Part shown: positions 16,129 to 25,025 of the stretch, piece by piece
How positions within the stretch are numbered: position 1 is the stretch's first letter
Layout of the letters: every line of letters starts with the position of its first letter
Assembly (NCBI GenBank): GCA_965216035.1
Contig: CBDCFM010000016.1
Span: 62,001 to 126,000 of the forward strand
Length of the DNA: 64,000 nucleotides
Reading direction: 5' to 3'
From: G963664115 sp965216035
GTDB lineage: Bacteria > Acidobacteriota > Terriglobia > 20CM-2-55-15
Program-made: the position numbers and the translations under genes
The notes under the pieces: generated by a model
The model's input: only the letters and a program-made list of their open reading frames with translations
Database searches by the model: none
What the model was told of the DNA's origin: nothing

Positions 16129-18195
16129 TTAACCCAAGACAACGTACCCGATAAAGACCAGGACGCCGAGCATCATCATTAACGCGTAATTTTGGACGTC
16201 GCCGGTCTGGAGCAATCTCATCGGCCAACTGAATGTCTTCACAAAGCCGCCAACAAAACGCACCGCGCCGTCTACGATCCAACGGTCCCACCAACCCGAA
16301 CCGTCCGCACTCTTTAGCGTCGCCCAGGCGGAACGATTGACCGTGCCATCCACATAGTTGGCGTCGAACCACCACAAACCTGTCCCAAAGCTTTTCGAAC
16401 GGTTTACGAAAAGAAAGTCATAGAGTTCGTCAATATAGTATTTGCTCAGCATGGCCTGATAGGCGCCCTTATATCGGGTGGCCAGGTCCCGGGCTCTAGT
16501 GCTCTTCTTGAAATACATTGAATACGCGACGAAAAACCCGATGAACGCGATGGCGACCGAAAAGGCCGCCATTCCAGCCTCGAATGCATGTGAATATTCT
16601 GCAGCTTCGGCAACTTCCCCACCTCCGGCTGCGGTTTCAAACGGCAGTGGTTCGAAAACCGGCTCAAGAAAATGCTCGAAGGTATTTGTTTCCGCAATCC
16701 AGACGGGCAGGCCCACATAACCGGCGAAAACAGCGCCTATGGCCAGAACGATCAGCGGAATCGTCATGGCCTTCGGCGATTCGTGGACGTTCAGGTGGGG
16801 ATCCACCCGCGACTCCCCAAAGAACGTCATGAAGAGCATGCGGAACATGTAGAAGGCCGTCATCCCGGCCACGACGACCCCAATACCATACAGGACAATA
16901 TTCCCCTGCGGGTTTGAAAACGTTCTCCAGAGAATCTCATCTTTGGAAAAGAAGCCGCTCAGCAAGGGTGTTCCCGCTATCGCCAGCGTGCCGACGGCCA
17001 TTGTTGCAAACGTCAGCGGGATGCTCTCCTTGAGCGCACCCATCTTTCGCATATCCTGCTCGTGATGCACGGCGTGGATCACGCTGCCCGAAGCAAGAAA
17101 CAGGAGCGCTTTGAAGAACGCATGTGTCATCAGGTGAAAGATGCCTGCAGCGAAAGCACCGACTCCGAGAGCCAGCATCATGTATCCCAATTGGCTGACC
17201 GTCGAGTAGGCCAGTACCCGTTTAATGTCGTTCTGCACAAGCGCGATCGATGCAGCCATAAAGGCGGTCAGCGCACCTACAACGGCAATCAGCATCATTG
17301 CCGAGGGCGCGAGCTGATAAATGAAGTTGCTGCGGGCAACCATATAGACACCTGCAGTCACCATCGTCGCTGCGTGAATCAGGGCGCTGACCGGCGTGGG
17401 GCCTTCCATGGCATCGGGTAGCCAGACGTAAAGAGGTATCTGAGCCGATTTCCCCGTCGCACCGATAAACAGGGCAATCGCAATACCCACGAAAAGCATG
17501 TCCCCCGCATGGTAGAGACCGCCTTCAACGCCGGCATGGATGGCTTCATTGACACCCGTGAACTCCAAAGTGCCAAAGGTAAAGAAGATCAACATGATGC
17601 CGATCGAGAAACCCCAGTCGCCAACACGATTTACAACGAAAGCCTTCTTGGCTGCGTCACCCGCACTTTTTTTCGTGATGAAGAAGCCGATCAACAGGTA
17701 CGAACACAAGCCCACGCCTTCCCAACCCACAAACAACATCAAGTAGTTGCTTCCCAGGACGAGAGTCAGCATCGCGAACATGAACAGGTTCAGGTAGGCA
17801 AAAAATCGATAATATCCGTCTTCGGCAGCCATGTAGCCGGTGGAATAGACATGGATCAGAAAACCGATTCCACTCACAACCAGCACCATGACCGACGAGA
17901 GAGGATCCAGCAGGAAACCCCATGAGACTTCGAAGCGCGTCAGTTCGCCACTGGAGGTGTGCGCCGCACCCGCGTTGATCCACTCGAAAACTGTAACGGT
18001 ATATGAGCGAGCTTCTTCTTCCAGACCCACCAGCTGAAGAACCGCACCCAGCGCGTAAACAAACGACAACAAGACCGAGCCGCAGGCAACGGCGTTGATC
18101 ACGGCTTTGGGCATCCGCTTGCCGAACAGCCCGTTGATCGCAAACCCAAGGGCCGGGAAAAGAGGTATCAGCCAGATTTGGCCCAGGAAATTCAT
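16129..18195 (-). CDS. nuoL: NADH-quinone oxidoreductase subunit L
   Basis: Distal antiporter-like subunit of complex I with the long lateral helix, 688 residues. Core motifs are 'FVGWEGVGLCSYLLIGF', 'GKSAQIPLYVWLPDAMEGPT' and 'KRVLAYSTVSQLGYMMLALG'. The lateral-helix C-terminal part ends at 'GVLVFIGYVVLG'. A ~100-residue segment before the end ('FEPLPFETAAGGGEVAE') is the usual variable periplasmic/lateral linker. It is followed by nuoM after a spacer with an inverted repeat. Confidence 0.97.
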   Translation of the reverse strand: MNFLGQIWLIPLFPALGFAINGLFGKRMPKAVINAVACGSVLLSFVYALGAVLQLVGLEEEARSYTVTVFEWINAGAAHTSSGELTRFEVSWGFLLDPLSSVMVLVVSGIGFLIHVYSTGYMAAEDGYYRFFAYLNLFMFAMLTLVLGSNYLMLFVGWEGVGLCSYLLIGFFITKKSAGDAAKKAFVVNRVGDWGFSIGIMLIFFTFGTLEFTGVNEAIHAGVEGGLYHAGDMLFVGIAIALFIGATGKSAQIPLYVWLPDAMEGPTPVSALIHAATMVTAGVYMVARSNFIYQLAPSAMMLIAVVGALTAFMAASIALVQNDIKRVLAYSTVSQLGYMMLALGVGAFAAGIFHLMTHAFFKALLFLASGSVIHAVHHEQDMRKMGALKESIPLTFATMAVGTLAIAGTPLLSGFFSKDEILWRTFSNPQGNIVLYGIGVVVAGMTAFYMFRMLFMTFFGESRVDPHLNVHESPKAMTIPLIVLAIGAVFAGYVGLPVWIAETNTFEHFLEPVFEPLPFETAAGGGEVAEAAEYSHAFEAGMAAFSVAIAFIGFFVAYSMYFKKSTRARDLATRYKGAYQAMLSKYYIDELYDFLFVNRSKSFGTGLWWFDANYVDGTVNRSAWATLKSADGSGWWDRWIVDGAVRFVGGFVKTFSWPMRLLQTGDVQNYALMMMLGVLVFIGYVVLG

Positions 18196-18211
18196 GCTTA
18201 AGGTCTAGCGA

Positions 18212-18514
18212 TTACCACTTCATCAGATCGATCTCGCTGACGTTCACTGTTTCTTTATTCGCAAACATGGCGATCACGATTCCCAGGCCCACTGCAGCCT
18301 CAGCCGCCGCCACGACGATGACGAAAATTGCAAACACTTGTCCTGTGACATGTTGCAGTTGCGCCGAAAACGCAATGAGGTTGATGTTGACGGCATTCAT
18401 CATCAGCTCGATCGACATCAGGATAATCAGAACGTTACGGCGGGTGAGAACCCCCACCACGCCAATCGTAAACAGTGCAACGCCAAGAAAGAGATAGTGA
18501 TATACAGGTACCAT
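18212..18514 (-). CDS. nuoK: NADH-quinone oxidoreductase subunit K
   Basis: Three-helix complex I subunit of 100 residues (MrpC-like). The conserved membrane glutamates are in 'ILMSIELMMNAVNINL' and 'VVAAAEAAVGLGIVIA', both needed for proton transfer in this family. It lies 16 bases before nuoL and 12 bases after nuoJ. Confidence 0.97.
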   Translation of the reverse strand: MVPVYHYLFLGVALFTIGVVGVLTRRNVLIILMSIELMMNAVNINLIAFSAQLQHVTGQVFAIFVIVVAAAEAAVGLGIVIAMFANKETVNVSEIDLMKW

Positions 18515-18526
18515 AATTTTTTCCCG

Positions 18527-19081
18527 CTAATCGAGAGCCTCCTGGCTGTTCTCTTCCATGTCCTCGACTCGCTCTTCGGAAGGCGGATCCTTTGAAAGAA
18601 CAACGGCCCCGATGATGGCCACAAGCAGCAATATCGAGGCGATTTCAAAGGGTAGCAGGTAATTCTGGTACAGAACCGTACCCACCCACTGGGTGTTCCC
18701 TTCGATGACGGGTTCGGCCACGGCCGCAGCAAACTCGAAGTCCGCGCCGGTATAGATCCCATATCCCAACTCGGAAACCAGGATAGCCGCCACAGCGAGA
18801 GCTACTTTCCCCTGCCTGTTGTACCGGCGTTCGAAAACAGCCCGGTCTGTCGGAACCAGCATGATTACGAACACAAAGAGAACGAGAATCCCGCCCACGT
18901 ACACAATCACCTGAACTCCCGCGAGAAACTCAGCGTGAAGGCTGAGAAAGACGCCAGCCACTGAGATAAGCGTCGCAGCCAGGAACATCGCACTATGAAC
19001 GGCATTCTGTCGTGTGATCACCAGAACGGCCGACACCACACCGACGGTCGCGAACGTATAGAAAACGATCAGTTCAAGCAT
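18527..19081 (-). CDS. nuoJ: NADH-quinone oxidoreductase subunit J
   Basis: Five-helix membrane subunit next to the Q site. Family pattern: 'NAVHSAMFLAATLISVAG' and 'VIVYVGGILVLFVFVIML', the region with the pi-bulge helix. The ATG at 19081 aligns with the start of E. coli NuoJ and gives 184 residues. A GTG six codons upstream (19099), 4 bases after the nuoI stop, is the alternative. The C-terminus is acidic ('EERVEDMEENSQEALD'). Confidence 0.95.
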   Translation of the reverse strand: MLELIVFYTFATVGVVSAVLVITRQNAVHSAMFLAATLISVAGVFLSLHAEFLAGVQVIVYVGGILVLFVFVIMLVPTDRAVFERRYNRQGKVALAVAAILVSELGYGIYTGADFEFAAAVAEPVIEGNTQWVGTVLYQNYLLPFEIASILLLVAIIGAVVLSKDPPSEERVEDMEENSQEALD

Positions 19082-19103
19082 TCGACACAACCAAAACACT
19101 CAT

Positions 19104-19577
19104 CTACTTCAAGTACAGAACCGGCTGATTACCGTCTTCAAGCTTCTGACGGTCCCACTTCATGTCCTTGCGGCCATAGAGTGCTAATTCGAAATCCTGC
19201 GTAAGCTCCAGGCATGGGGTTGGACACGCATCTTCACAGAGGCCGCAAAACATGCACCGGGACAGATCAAACGTAAACGTGGTCAGCGCTTTCTTCCCAG
19301 CTTCGGTCCGATCCCAGGCCACTTCGATGCAATACTCCGGACAGGCTAGAGAACACAGGTTACACGCTATGCAAAGTGTTGCACCCGTTTCCGGATCGTT
19401 GTTTAGCCGCGGCGCGCCGCGGTAACGCTGCGCAACTTTCGGTCGCACCTTTGGATACTGCTCGGTATAGTTGGCCGAGGGACGCTGGTAAGAAAACGTC
19501 AGCATCAATCCCTTGATCAGATCGAAGAGAAAGATTTTCTTCAGTAGGGACAGTCCTTCCGAACGAGCTACATTCAT
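19104..19577 (-). CDS. nuoI: NADH-quinone oxidoreductase subunit I
   Basis: Carries the N6a and N6b [4Fe-4S] clusters that pass electrons to N2 in NuoB. The two cluster motifs are 'CIACNLCSLACPEYC' and 'CMFCGLCEDACPTPC' (about residues 70-125 of 157). With nuoE, F and G missing from this locus, NuoI could be the entry point for ferredoxin-type donors, as proposed for 11-subunit complexes, unless the NADH module lies elsewhere in the genome. Confidence 0.97.
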   Translation of the reverse strand: MNVARSEGLSLLKKIFLFDLIKGLMLTFSYQRPSANYTEQYPKVRPKVAQRYRGAPRLNNDPETGATLCIACNLCSLACPEYCIEVAWDRTEAGKKALTTFTFDLSRCMFCGLCEDACPTPCLELTQDFELALYGRKDMKWDRQKLEDGNQPVLYLK

Positions 19578-19581
19578 ATGC

Positions 19582-20616
19582 CTATCCTCTCAGCACCAAT
19601 ACCAGCACGGCGGTGACAATGACGTTGGCGATCGCTATTGGCAACAGATAAAGCCAACCCAGATTCATAAGTTGGTCGTAGCGGTAACGGGGCCACGAAG
19701 CCCGGAACCAAAGGTAAAGATAGAGGAACATCAGCACCTTCAAGCCGAACCAGGCGACGGAGGGAATCAGGTCCAGGAAAGCGAGCGCCTCCACGTTTGG
19801 AAACGGACGGAGCCAGCCGCCCCAGAACAGCGTAACCGCCATCGACGTGATGACAATCATACTGGCGTACTCGGCCAGAAAGAATAAGGAAAAACGAAAA
19901 CCACTGTATTCGGTGTGGAAGCCCGCCACCAATTCCGTTTCCGCTTCCGGCAGATCAAAGGGGGCCCGGTTGGTTTCGGCTACACCACATACGAAAAATA
20001 GAATAAAGCCGATCGGTTGCAGAAAAACGTTCCAGTAGCCCGAATCCCTCTGTGACTCGACGATGTCCACAAGGCTGAGAGAACCCGACAGGATGAGAAC
20101 GCCGATGATCGAGAAACCCAGTGCGACTTCATAACTGACCATCTGTGCAGCCGATCGAAGCGCCCCTAACAACGGGTACTTACTGTTTGAAGCCCACCCG
20201 CCCAGGATCACACCCAGAATTCCAACCGAAGATACGGAGAGCACATAGAGGACACCAATATTCAGATCGGTAATGTAGAGAGAAACATCCCGCCCAAGGA
20301 TCGAGACGGTCGGTCCAAAAGGAATAACCGCGAAAACGATGAACGCGGGAATCAGCGTTATAATCGGCGCCATCGTAAAGATCAACCGGTCTGCTCCCGA
20401 AGGAACGATGTCCTCTTTGAGCATCAGCTTCAGGCCGTCAGCTATCGGCTGGAGAAGACCGTAAGGCCCGACTCGCATGGGTCCCAACCTCACCTGCATG
20501 AATGCAATTACCTTGCGTTCAAGGAGAGTAAGGTAGGCGACCACAAGTGATACGGCCCCAAAGACCACACCGATCTTAATCAACGGTATCAGTACGAAAT
20601 CGACCAAGAAATCCAT
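19582..20616 (-). CDS. nuoH: NADH-quinone oxidoreductase subunit H
   Basis: Eight-helix membrane subunit forming part of the quinone chamber, 344 residues. Signature stretches: 'RLGPMRVGPYGLLQPIADG', 'ALRSAAQMVSYEVALGFS', and the acidic Q-site loop 'NRAPFDLPEAETELVAGF'. It follows nuoD by 3 bases and precedes nuoI by 4 bases. Confidence 0.97.
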   Translation of the reverse strand: MDFLVDFVLIPLIKIGVVFGAVSLVVAYLTLLERKVIAFMQVRLGPMRVGPYGLLQPIADGLKLMLKEDIVPSGADRLIFTMAPIITLIPAFIVFAVIPFGPTVSILGRDVSLYITDLNIGVLYVLSVSSVGILGVILGGWASNSKYPLLGALRSAAQMVSYEVALGFSIIGVLILSGSLSLVDIVESQRDSGYWNVFLQPIGFILFFVCGVAETNRAPFDLPEAETELVAGFHTEYSGFRFSLFFLAEYASMIVITSMAVTLFWGGWLRPFPNVEALAFLDLIPSVAWFGLKVLMFLYLYLWFRASWPRYRYDQLMNLGWLYLLPIAIANVIVTAVLVLVLRG

Positions 20617-20619
20617 GGC

Positions 20620-21738
20620 TCAGCGGTCGACCTCCCCCAACACGATGTCGAGAGTCCCGATAACGGCCACCACATCGGCAACCATGTGCCCGGTGACCAT
20701 TTGGCGCAACGCCTGAAGGTTGACGAAGGAAGGTGGGCGGACCCGGACACGATACGGCAGCGTCGTCTGGTCGCTGACCACGTAATAGCCCAACTCGCCT
20801 TTCGGGGCCTCGATCGAATGGTAGACATCTCCAACGGGCGGTTTGATGATCTTGCTGACCTTGGCCCGAATGGGGCCGTCCGGTATTTTTTCCACGGCCT
20901 GGGCGACGATCCGATTCGACTGACGCATCTCTTCAATCCGGCAAAGATAGCGATCGTAGGTGTCGCCGTACTCGCCGACCGGAATTTCGAATTCAAACTC
21001 GGAATAGGCCGCGTAGGGATTGGACTTGCGGATGTCCCACTCGAGTCCGGACGCCCGCAGACAGGGACCGGTGACGCCCATGTCGACCGCTTCTTCTGTC
21101 GTCAGGACACCGACACCACGCGTACGGCCGATCCAGATTCTGTTTTCTGTAAGCAAGCGTTCATACTCGTTGATCTTCTTCGGGAAGTCGTTGACAAACG
21201 TCCGCACCTGCGCTTCAAATCCGTCATAGATTTCGTACTGCAGGCCGCCTATTCGAAATATATGGGTGGTCAAACGGGCACCGCAGTAGTTTTCGAAGAT
21301 CTTCAGCACCTCTTCCCGCTCACGGAAGCAATAGAGAAAGACCGTCATCGCGCCGATGTCCAGCGCATGCGTTCCCAGCCACAGCAGGTGGCTGGAAATC
21401 CGGTTCAATTCGGTCAGCAGCACACGAACGTACTGCGCCCGAGGCGGCGCTTCGACCTGGAGCAGCTTCTCGATGGCCTCGCAGTATCCCAAACAGTTGG
21501 AAACAGCCGCGATATAGTCCATCCGGTCCAGAGTCGGCAAGAATTGACCGTAGGTCTGGTGTTCTCCAAGTTTTTCCACGCCCCGATGCAGATAGCCGAT
21601 GACGCATTCCGCATCGATTACCCTCTCCCCATCGAGCGTCAATTTGACCTGCAGTACGCCGTGCGTGGACGGGTGCTGCGGCCCCATGTTGAGAGTGATC
21701 TCGTTCGAATCGAATAAAGTGTGTTCGTGTGTCGTCAT
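20620..21738 (-). CDS. nuoD: NADH-quinone oxidoreductase subunit D
   Basis: 49-kDa Q-module subunit that lines the quinone site, 372 residues, not fused to NuoC. The N-terminal signature 'NMGPQHPSTHGVL' contains the Q-site His. 'IGYLHRGVEKL' holds Arg52, which corresponds to bovine NDUFS2 Arg85, the residue dimethylated by NDUFAF7. A NDUFAF7-type methyltransferase is encoded two genes upstream. The C-terminus 'TLDIVLGEVDR' is standard. Confidence 0.97.
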   Translation of the reverse strand: MTTHEHTLFDSNEITLNMGPQHPSTHGVLQVKLTLDGERVIDAECVIGYLHRGVEKLGEHQTYGQFLPTLDRMDYIAAVSNCLGYCEAIEKLLQVEAPPRAQYVRVLLTELNRISSHLLWLGTHALDIGAMTVFLYCFREREEVLKIFENYCGARLTTHIFRIGGLQYEIYDGFEAQVRTFVNDFPKKINEYERLLTENRIWIGRTRGVGVLTTEEAVDMGVTGPCLRASGLEWDIRKSNPYAAYSEFEFEIPVGEYGDTYDRYLCRIEEMRQSNRIVAQAVEKIPDGPIRAKVSKIIKPPVGDVYHSIEAPKGELGYYVVSDQTTLPYRVRVRPPSFVNLQALRQMVTGHMVADVVAVIGTLDIVLGEVDR

Positions 21739-21804
21739 TTAGCGCTCAGTCAGAAGTTGACGTCTCTTCTTTCGCTCTTAGCCTTCAATCGTTAACTGGC
21801 CCCA

Positions 21805-22563
21805 TTACTGATCTCCATGCTTCGCCTTGCCCACATAGTACTTCTGGCCTGAATCAATGCCCAGATGCTTTCTTACCCACTCGACGTCCTGCAAGCGCAT
21901 GTCATAGTCCTTTCGCAACGGAAAACCGACCCAGTCCTCCGGCAGTAGAATCCGCTTGAGGTTCGGATGGTTCGCGAACTGGATCCCGAACATGTCGTAG
22001 GCCTCCCGCTCCAACCAGTCCGCCCCCGGCCAGACACTCACCAGGCTTTCGATCGATTCCCATTCCTTGAACCGCGTCTTCACACGGACACGCCCGTTCG
22101 TTTCGAAGGAGAACAACATCAAGACCAGTTCGAATTCTTCGTCTTTAGGCCAGTGCGTGGCTGTTTCGTCGCTGAGGAAGTCGAAGGGCTCGATCTGATT
22201 GCGACGGAGAAACTCCATGATGTCCGTGAGCTGGTCCTTTTTGACGACCAGCTGCCTCTGCGACACAAACGTGTATGCATCGAGAACCTGACCGGGGAAT
22301 TCTTCTTTGAGCGCATCGACGAGAGCGTCTGACCAGGGTTCGGGCTGTGGCCCTTTAGGTTTCGCAGGCGGGGTGGGTTTCTTCGGAGGCGGTTTGGGGA
22401 CAACGGGTTTCGATTCACCCGATCCCGCAGAAGCAACCGGCTTCGCCCCAGCGTCAGTCGGGGGCGATGGGGGGGGCGTGGGGTCTGGGGGTGGGGCCTC
22501 GTTTCCTCCCCCACCGTCGGAACCGGGAATGGAAGTCGGCTGTTTGTCCTTATCCTCTGCCAT
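21805..22563 (-). CDS. nuoC: NADH-quinone oxidoreductase subunit C with Pro-rich N-terminus
   Basis: 30-kDa Q-module subunit. The folded part (from about residue 75) ends with the family signature 'EREAYDMFGIQFANHPNLKR' and 'PLRKDYDM'. Residues 1-75 are a disordered stretch rich in Pro, Gly, Ala and Lys (runs such as 'PPPDPTPPPSPPTD'), not present in textbook NuoC. The start is the ATG at 22563 ('MAEDKDKQ') with an AGAAGAAAG region upstream; the longer frame begins at TTG. Total 252 residues. Confidence 0.95.
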   Translation of the reverse strand: MAEDKDKQPTSIPGSDGGGGNEAPPPDPTPPPSPPTDAGAKPVASAGSGESKPVVPKPPPKKPTPPAKPKGPQPEPWSDALVDALKEEFPGQVLDAYTFVSQRQLVVKKDQLTDIMEFLRRNQIEPFDFLSDETATHWPKDEEFELVLMLFSFETNGRVRVKTRFKEWESIESLVSVWPGADWLEREAYDMFGIQFANHPNLKRILLPEDWVGFPLRKDYDMRLQDVEWVRKHLGIDSGQKYYVGKAKHGDQ

Positions 22564-22743
22564 GATATTACTTTCTTCTGGAAGGGACCGGTGCTGTGTC
22601 TTCGACGGAGCGACGGTACGACGAGCCAATCTCTCGAAAGCCTCTAGTCCAGCGCTTAACGAGTCCTCTTTCTCACATGCGGACCTGTCATATTAGCGCA
22701 GATTCGGGTGGAAAGACAGACGGTATTTTCTTGAAACGATGCG

Positions 22744-23787
22744 TCAAGACGTGGTTTTCCCGAAGCCCGGAAGATCACAGGGTTCGATCGCTTTTTTCTG
22801 GAGCAGAACCTTGAATCGCTCCCCCATCATTGGCGGCAACAGCAGGTTCTTGAGTGCCTGGAGGCGTCTTACGGACGCGGCATCGCCCCGAGCGGTGAGC
22901 GGCTCCATCAGTTCCAGCAAGCCCAGATCGATCAGGAATTCCATTTGGCTTCGATACCCAACCTGCTCCAAATCCATCCCCGCGCCGCGTTCAATCAATT
23001 CAGAAAAGTTGACGTGGGCGGTCATGTCTTGCTCTCCAATCGCCACGTAAGGGTTTTCCTCAGTGTGGTGGGACCGATAACACATCAGCGTTCCTTCCCG
23101 GTGGGCGAAAAACTCGTCGCGCAGATATCCGTAGTCGATCGCCAGGTGATAGCCGGTCTCGATGGACCGGCCTATCCGGTCGATCCACGCCGGTGCATCG
23201 AGGCTGATGTCGGCACGATACCCTTCCTGAAGGTGCGGCAGCTCGACGGGAACGTCGGGATCACCCTCCACTTCGACGAAGTCGTGGGCCACGAACAGCT
23301 CTCGAATTGTTCCCTGACGCCGAACGAACCGGCGAACGGGCAGCGCGTCGAAGAACTCATTGGAAAACACACAACCCCGGATCTTTGGGGGCAATGCGTC
23401 ACGCCATTCCACTTCGAACCCCGTCAGTGTCTCCTGCTGACGTTCCCGCATAGCGGAGCTTTTCTCAATGATTACGTAAGGAAAGCGTTTTGATTCGAGG
23501 ATGTGCCGTGCGAGCAAGCCCGCACCGGCTCCGATCTCGACAAGGCAAAAATCTTCGATGTCCACCGCCATTCGGGCAAAGAGCTTTGCCAGAAGTATTC
23601 CCATCGCCGGATCGACGTTTGCAGCGGTATAGAAATCACCTTCCGGACCGATCGGATTTCGGGCCCGCACGTAATAGCCGTATTGCGGATGGTAGAGAAC
23701 CAGATCCATGTACTCGCTGAACGCGAGAGGTCCTCGTTCATGGATCAGTTGCTGGATGTGTGTGATCAGTCGGGGGTTGCCGGACAC
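22744..23787 (-). CDS. MidA/NDUFAF7-type SAM-dependent methyltransferase
   Basis: 347-residue class I methyltransferase of the group that includes NDUFAF7/MidA (COG1565). NDUFAF7 is the mitochondrial enzyme that dimethylates an Arg of complex I subunit NDUFS2. Family signs: 'PLAFSEYMDLVLYHPQYGYY' near the N-terminus, 'GPEGDFYTAANVDP', SAM motif I 'LVEIGAGAGLLARHIL', 'VFSNEFFDALPVRRF' and 'AIDYGYLRDEF'. The GTG start lies 24 bases after the nuoB stop, and nuoC follows. This places the enzyme inside the complex I operon, two genes from its probable substrate nuoD. Confidence 0.9.
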   Translation of the reverse strand: MSGNPRLITHIQQLIHERGPLAFSEYMDLVLYHPQYGYYVRARNPIGPEGDFYTAANVDPAMGILLAKLFARMAVDIEDFCLVEIGAGAGLLARHILESKRFPYVIIEKSSAMRERQQETLTGFEVEWRDALPPKIRGCVFSNEFFDALPVRRFVRRQGTIRELFVAHDFVEVEGDPDVPVELPHLQEGYRADISLDAPAWIDRIGRSIETGYHLAIDYGYLRDEFFAHREGTLMCYRSHHTEENPYVAIGEQDMTAHVNFSELIERGAGMDLEQVGYRSQMEFLIDLGLLELMEPLTARGDAASVRRLQALKNLLLPPMMGERFKVLLQKKAIEPCDLPGFGKTTS

Positions 23788-23811
23788 TCGTTGTCAGCCC
23801 TCAGCCGACTG

Positions 23812-24381
23812 CTAAATCTTCATCTTGATACGATCCGTTTCAGTCAACGCTGCCTGCGATATACGTGCATCGTCCCTGACCTCGTCCAGCCCGACGTCTG
23901 TGGGCCGCTTGGCGATCGTCATGCGGTCGATTTTATCCTGCAGCCGCATCAAACCGTAAAGCAAAGCCTCCGGGCGCGGGGGACATCCCGGAACGTAAAC
24001 GTCGACAGGAACCACATGGTCTACACCCTGTAGAACCGAATACGTATCAAAGGGTCCACCCACGTTCGAGCACGCACCCATTGAAATGACCCACTTGGGA
24101 TCGGGCATCTGGTCGTAAACGCGCCGGACAATGGGCGCCATCTTGAGCGTGACCGTACCGGCAACGATCATCAGGTCCGACTGCCGTGGGCTGGGCCGGA
24201 ATATGCCCGCACCGAAACGGTCCATGTCAAAACGCGAGGCCCCGGTCGCCATCATCTCGATCGCGCAGCAGGCCAAACCGAAAGTCATCGGCCACAGGGC
24301 CGACTTGCGAGCCCAGTTGAAGACCGTGTCGACCGTGGTCGTAATGATGTTCTGTTCGAAGCGGTTTTCTATCCAGGCCAT
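23812..24381 (-). CDS. nuoB: NADH-quinone oxidoreductase subunit B
   Basis: Carries the terminal iron-sulfur cluster N2 that reduces quinone. The 189 residues contain the cluster cysteines in 'FGLACCAIEMMAT', 'MGACSNVGGPFDTYSV' and 'VYVPGCPPRPEALLYG'. The C-terminal ~35 residues extend beyond the core. It follows nuoA by 10 bases. Confidence 0.97.
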   Translation of the reverse strand: MAWIENRFEQNIITTTVDTVFNWARKSALWPMTFGLACCAIEMMATGASRFDMDRFGAGIFRPSPRQSDLMIVAGTVTLKMAPIVRRVYDQMPDPKWVISMGACSNVGGPFDTYSVLQGVDHVVPVDVYVPGCPPRPEALLYGLMRLQDKIDRMTIAKRPTDVGLDEVRDDARISQAALTETDRIKMKI

Positions 24382-24391
24382 TTTTCGCCCC

Positions 24392-24760
24392 CTATGCCCA
24401 CTCGATCGCGCCTTTTTTTACGATCCAGACGTACCCGACGATCAGAATAGCCAGAAATACACACATCTCTATCAGACCGAACAGGGCCAACTGGCCGTAA
24501 ATAACGGCCCAGGGAAAGAGAAAGATCGTTTCCACATCAAAAATGACAAACAGGATTGCTACCAGATAGTAGCGGATGGCATAGCGTTCGCGGGCATCGC
24601 CTTCCGGTTCCACACCGCACTCATAGGGACTGAGTTTGCCGACACCTCCGGTTTGGGGTCGTACCAGTTTTGCGATCAACAGCGTGACGACAGGAAACAG
24701 GAACGCGATGCCCAAGAACAGGAAGATCGGGATATAGGATGTCAGTACGGTCTCAGACAT
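24392..24760 (-). CDS. nuoA: NADH-quinone oxidoreductase subunit A
   Basis: Three-helix membrane subunit at the junction of the two complex I arms, 122 residues. The conserved loop 'LSPYECGVEPEGDARERYAI' and 'YYLVAILFVIFDVETIFLFP' are diagnostic. It is the first gene of the nuo block; its promoter should lie in the 265-base gap to mog. Confidence 0.97.
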   Translation of the reverse strand: MSETVLTSYIPIFLFLGIAFLFPVVTLLIAKLVRPQTGGVGKLSPYECGVEPEGDARERYAIRYYLVAILFVIFDVETIFLFPWAVIYGQLALFGLIEMCVFLAILIVGYVWIVKKGAIEWA

Positions 24761-24848
24761 GGTGACCCAACAGGATAAACGAAACAGCTTCGCGACTTCA
24801 ACTGCAGGCGATAATCCTCGCTCCCACCGTCATGCTTCCCTAAGTAGG

Positions 24849-24873
24849 ACCCGCACGGTTCCCCCGTGCGGGT
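24849..24873. other. Strong hairpin upstream of nuoA
   Basis: ACCCGCACGG and CCGTGCGGGT form a perfect 10-base stem with a 5-base loop in the gap between mog and nuoA (24761-25025). No T run follows on either strand, so a classical terminator is not supported. It may end the mo- gene transcript in a factor-dependent way or lie in the nuo leader. Nothing else was recognised in the gap. Confidence 0.4.
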
Positions 24874-25025
24874 GATCAACGAGGCGGAAGCCGAGGCGAT
24901 AGCCTAAGCAAAATAATCGGATCGGTAGGCAAGTCACGCGATGACCGGCCCATCGTTAACATAGCCCATTCTCACAATCCTGTCGTGCACCCCTAACTGT
25001 AGGCTAAGGGTCGACATTACCCGCC

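Noticed and set aside
20686..21717. 343-codon open frame on the plus strand opposite nuoD
   Set aside because: It is entirely antisense to nuoD, has no family features and follows from codon bias in the real gene.
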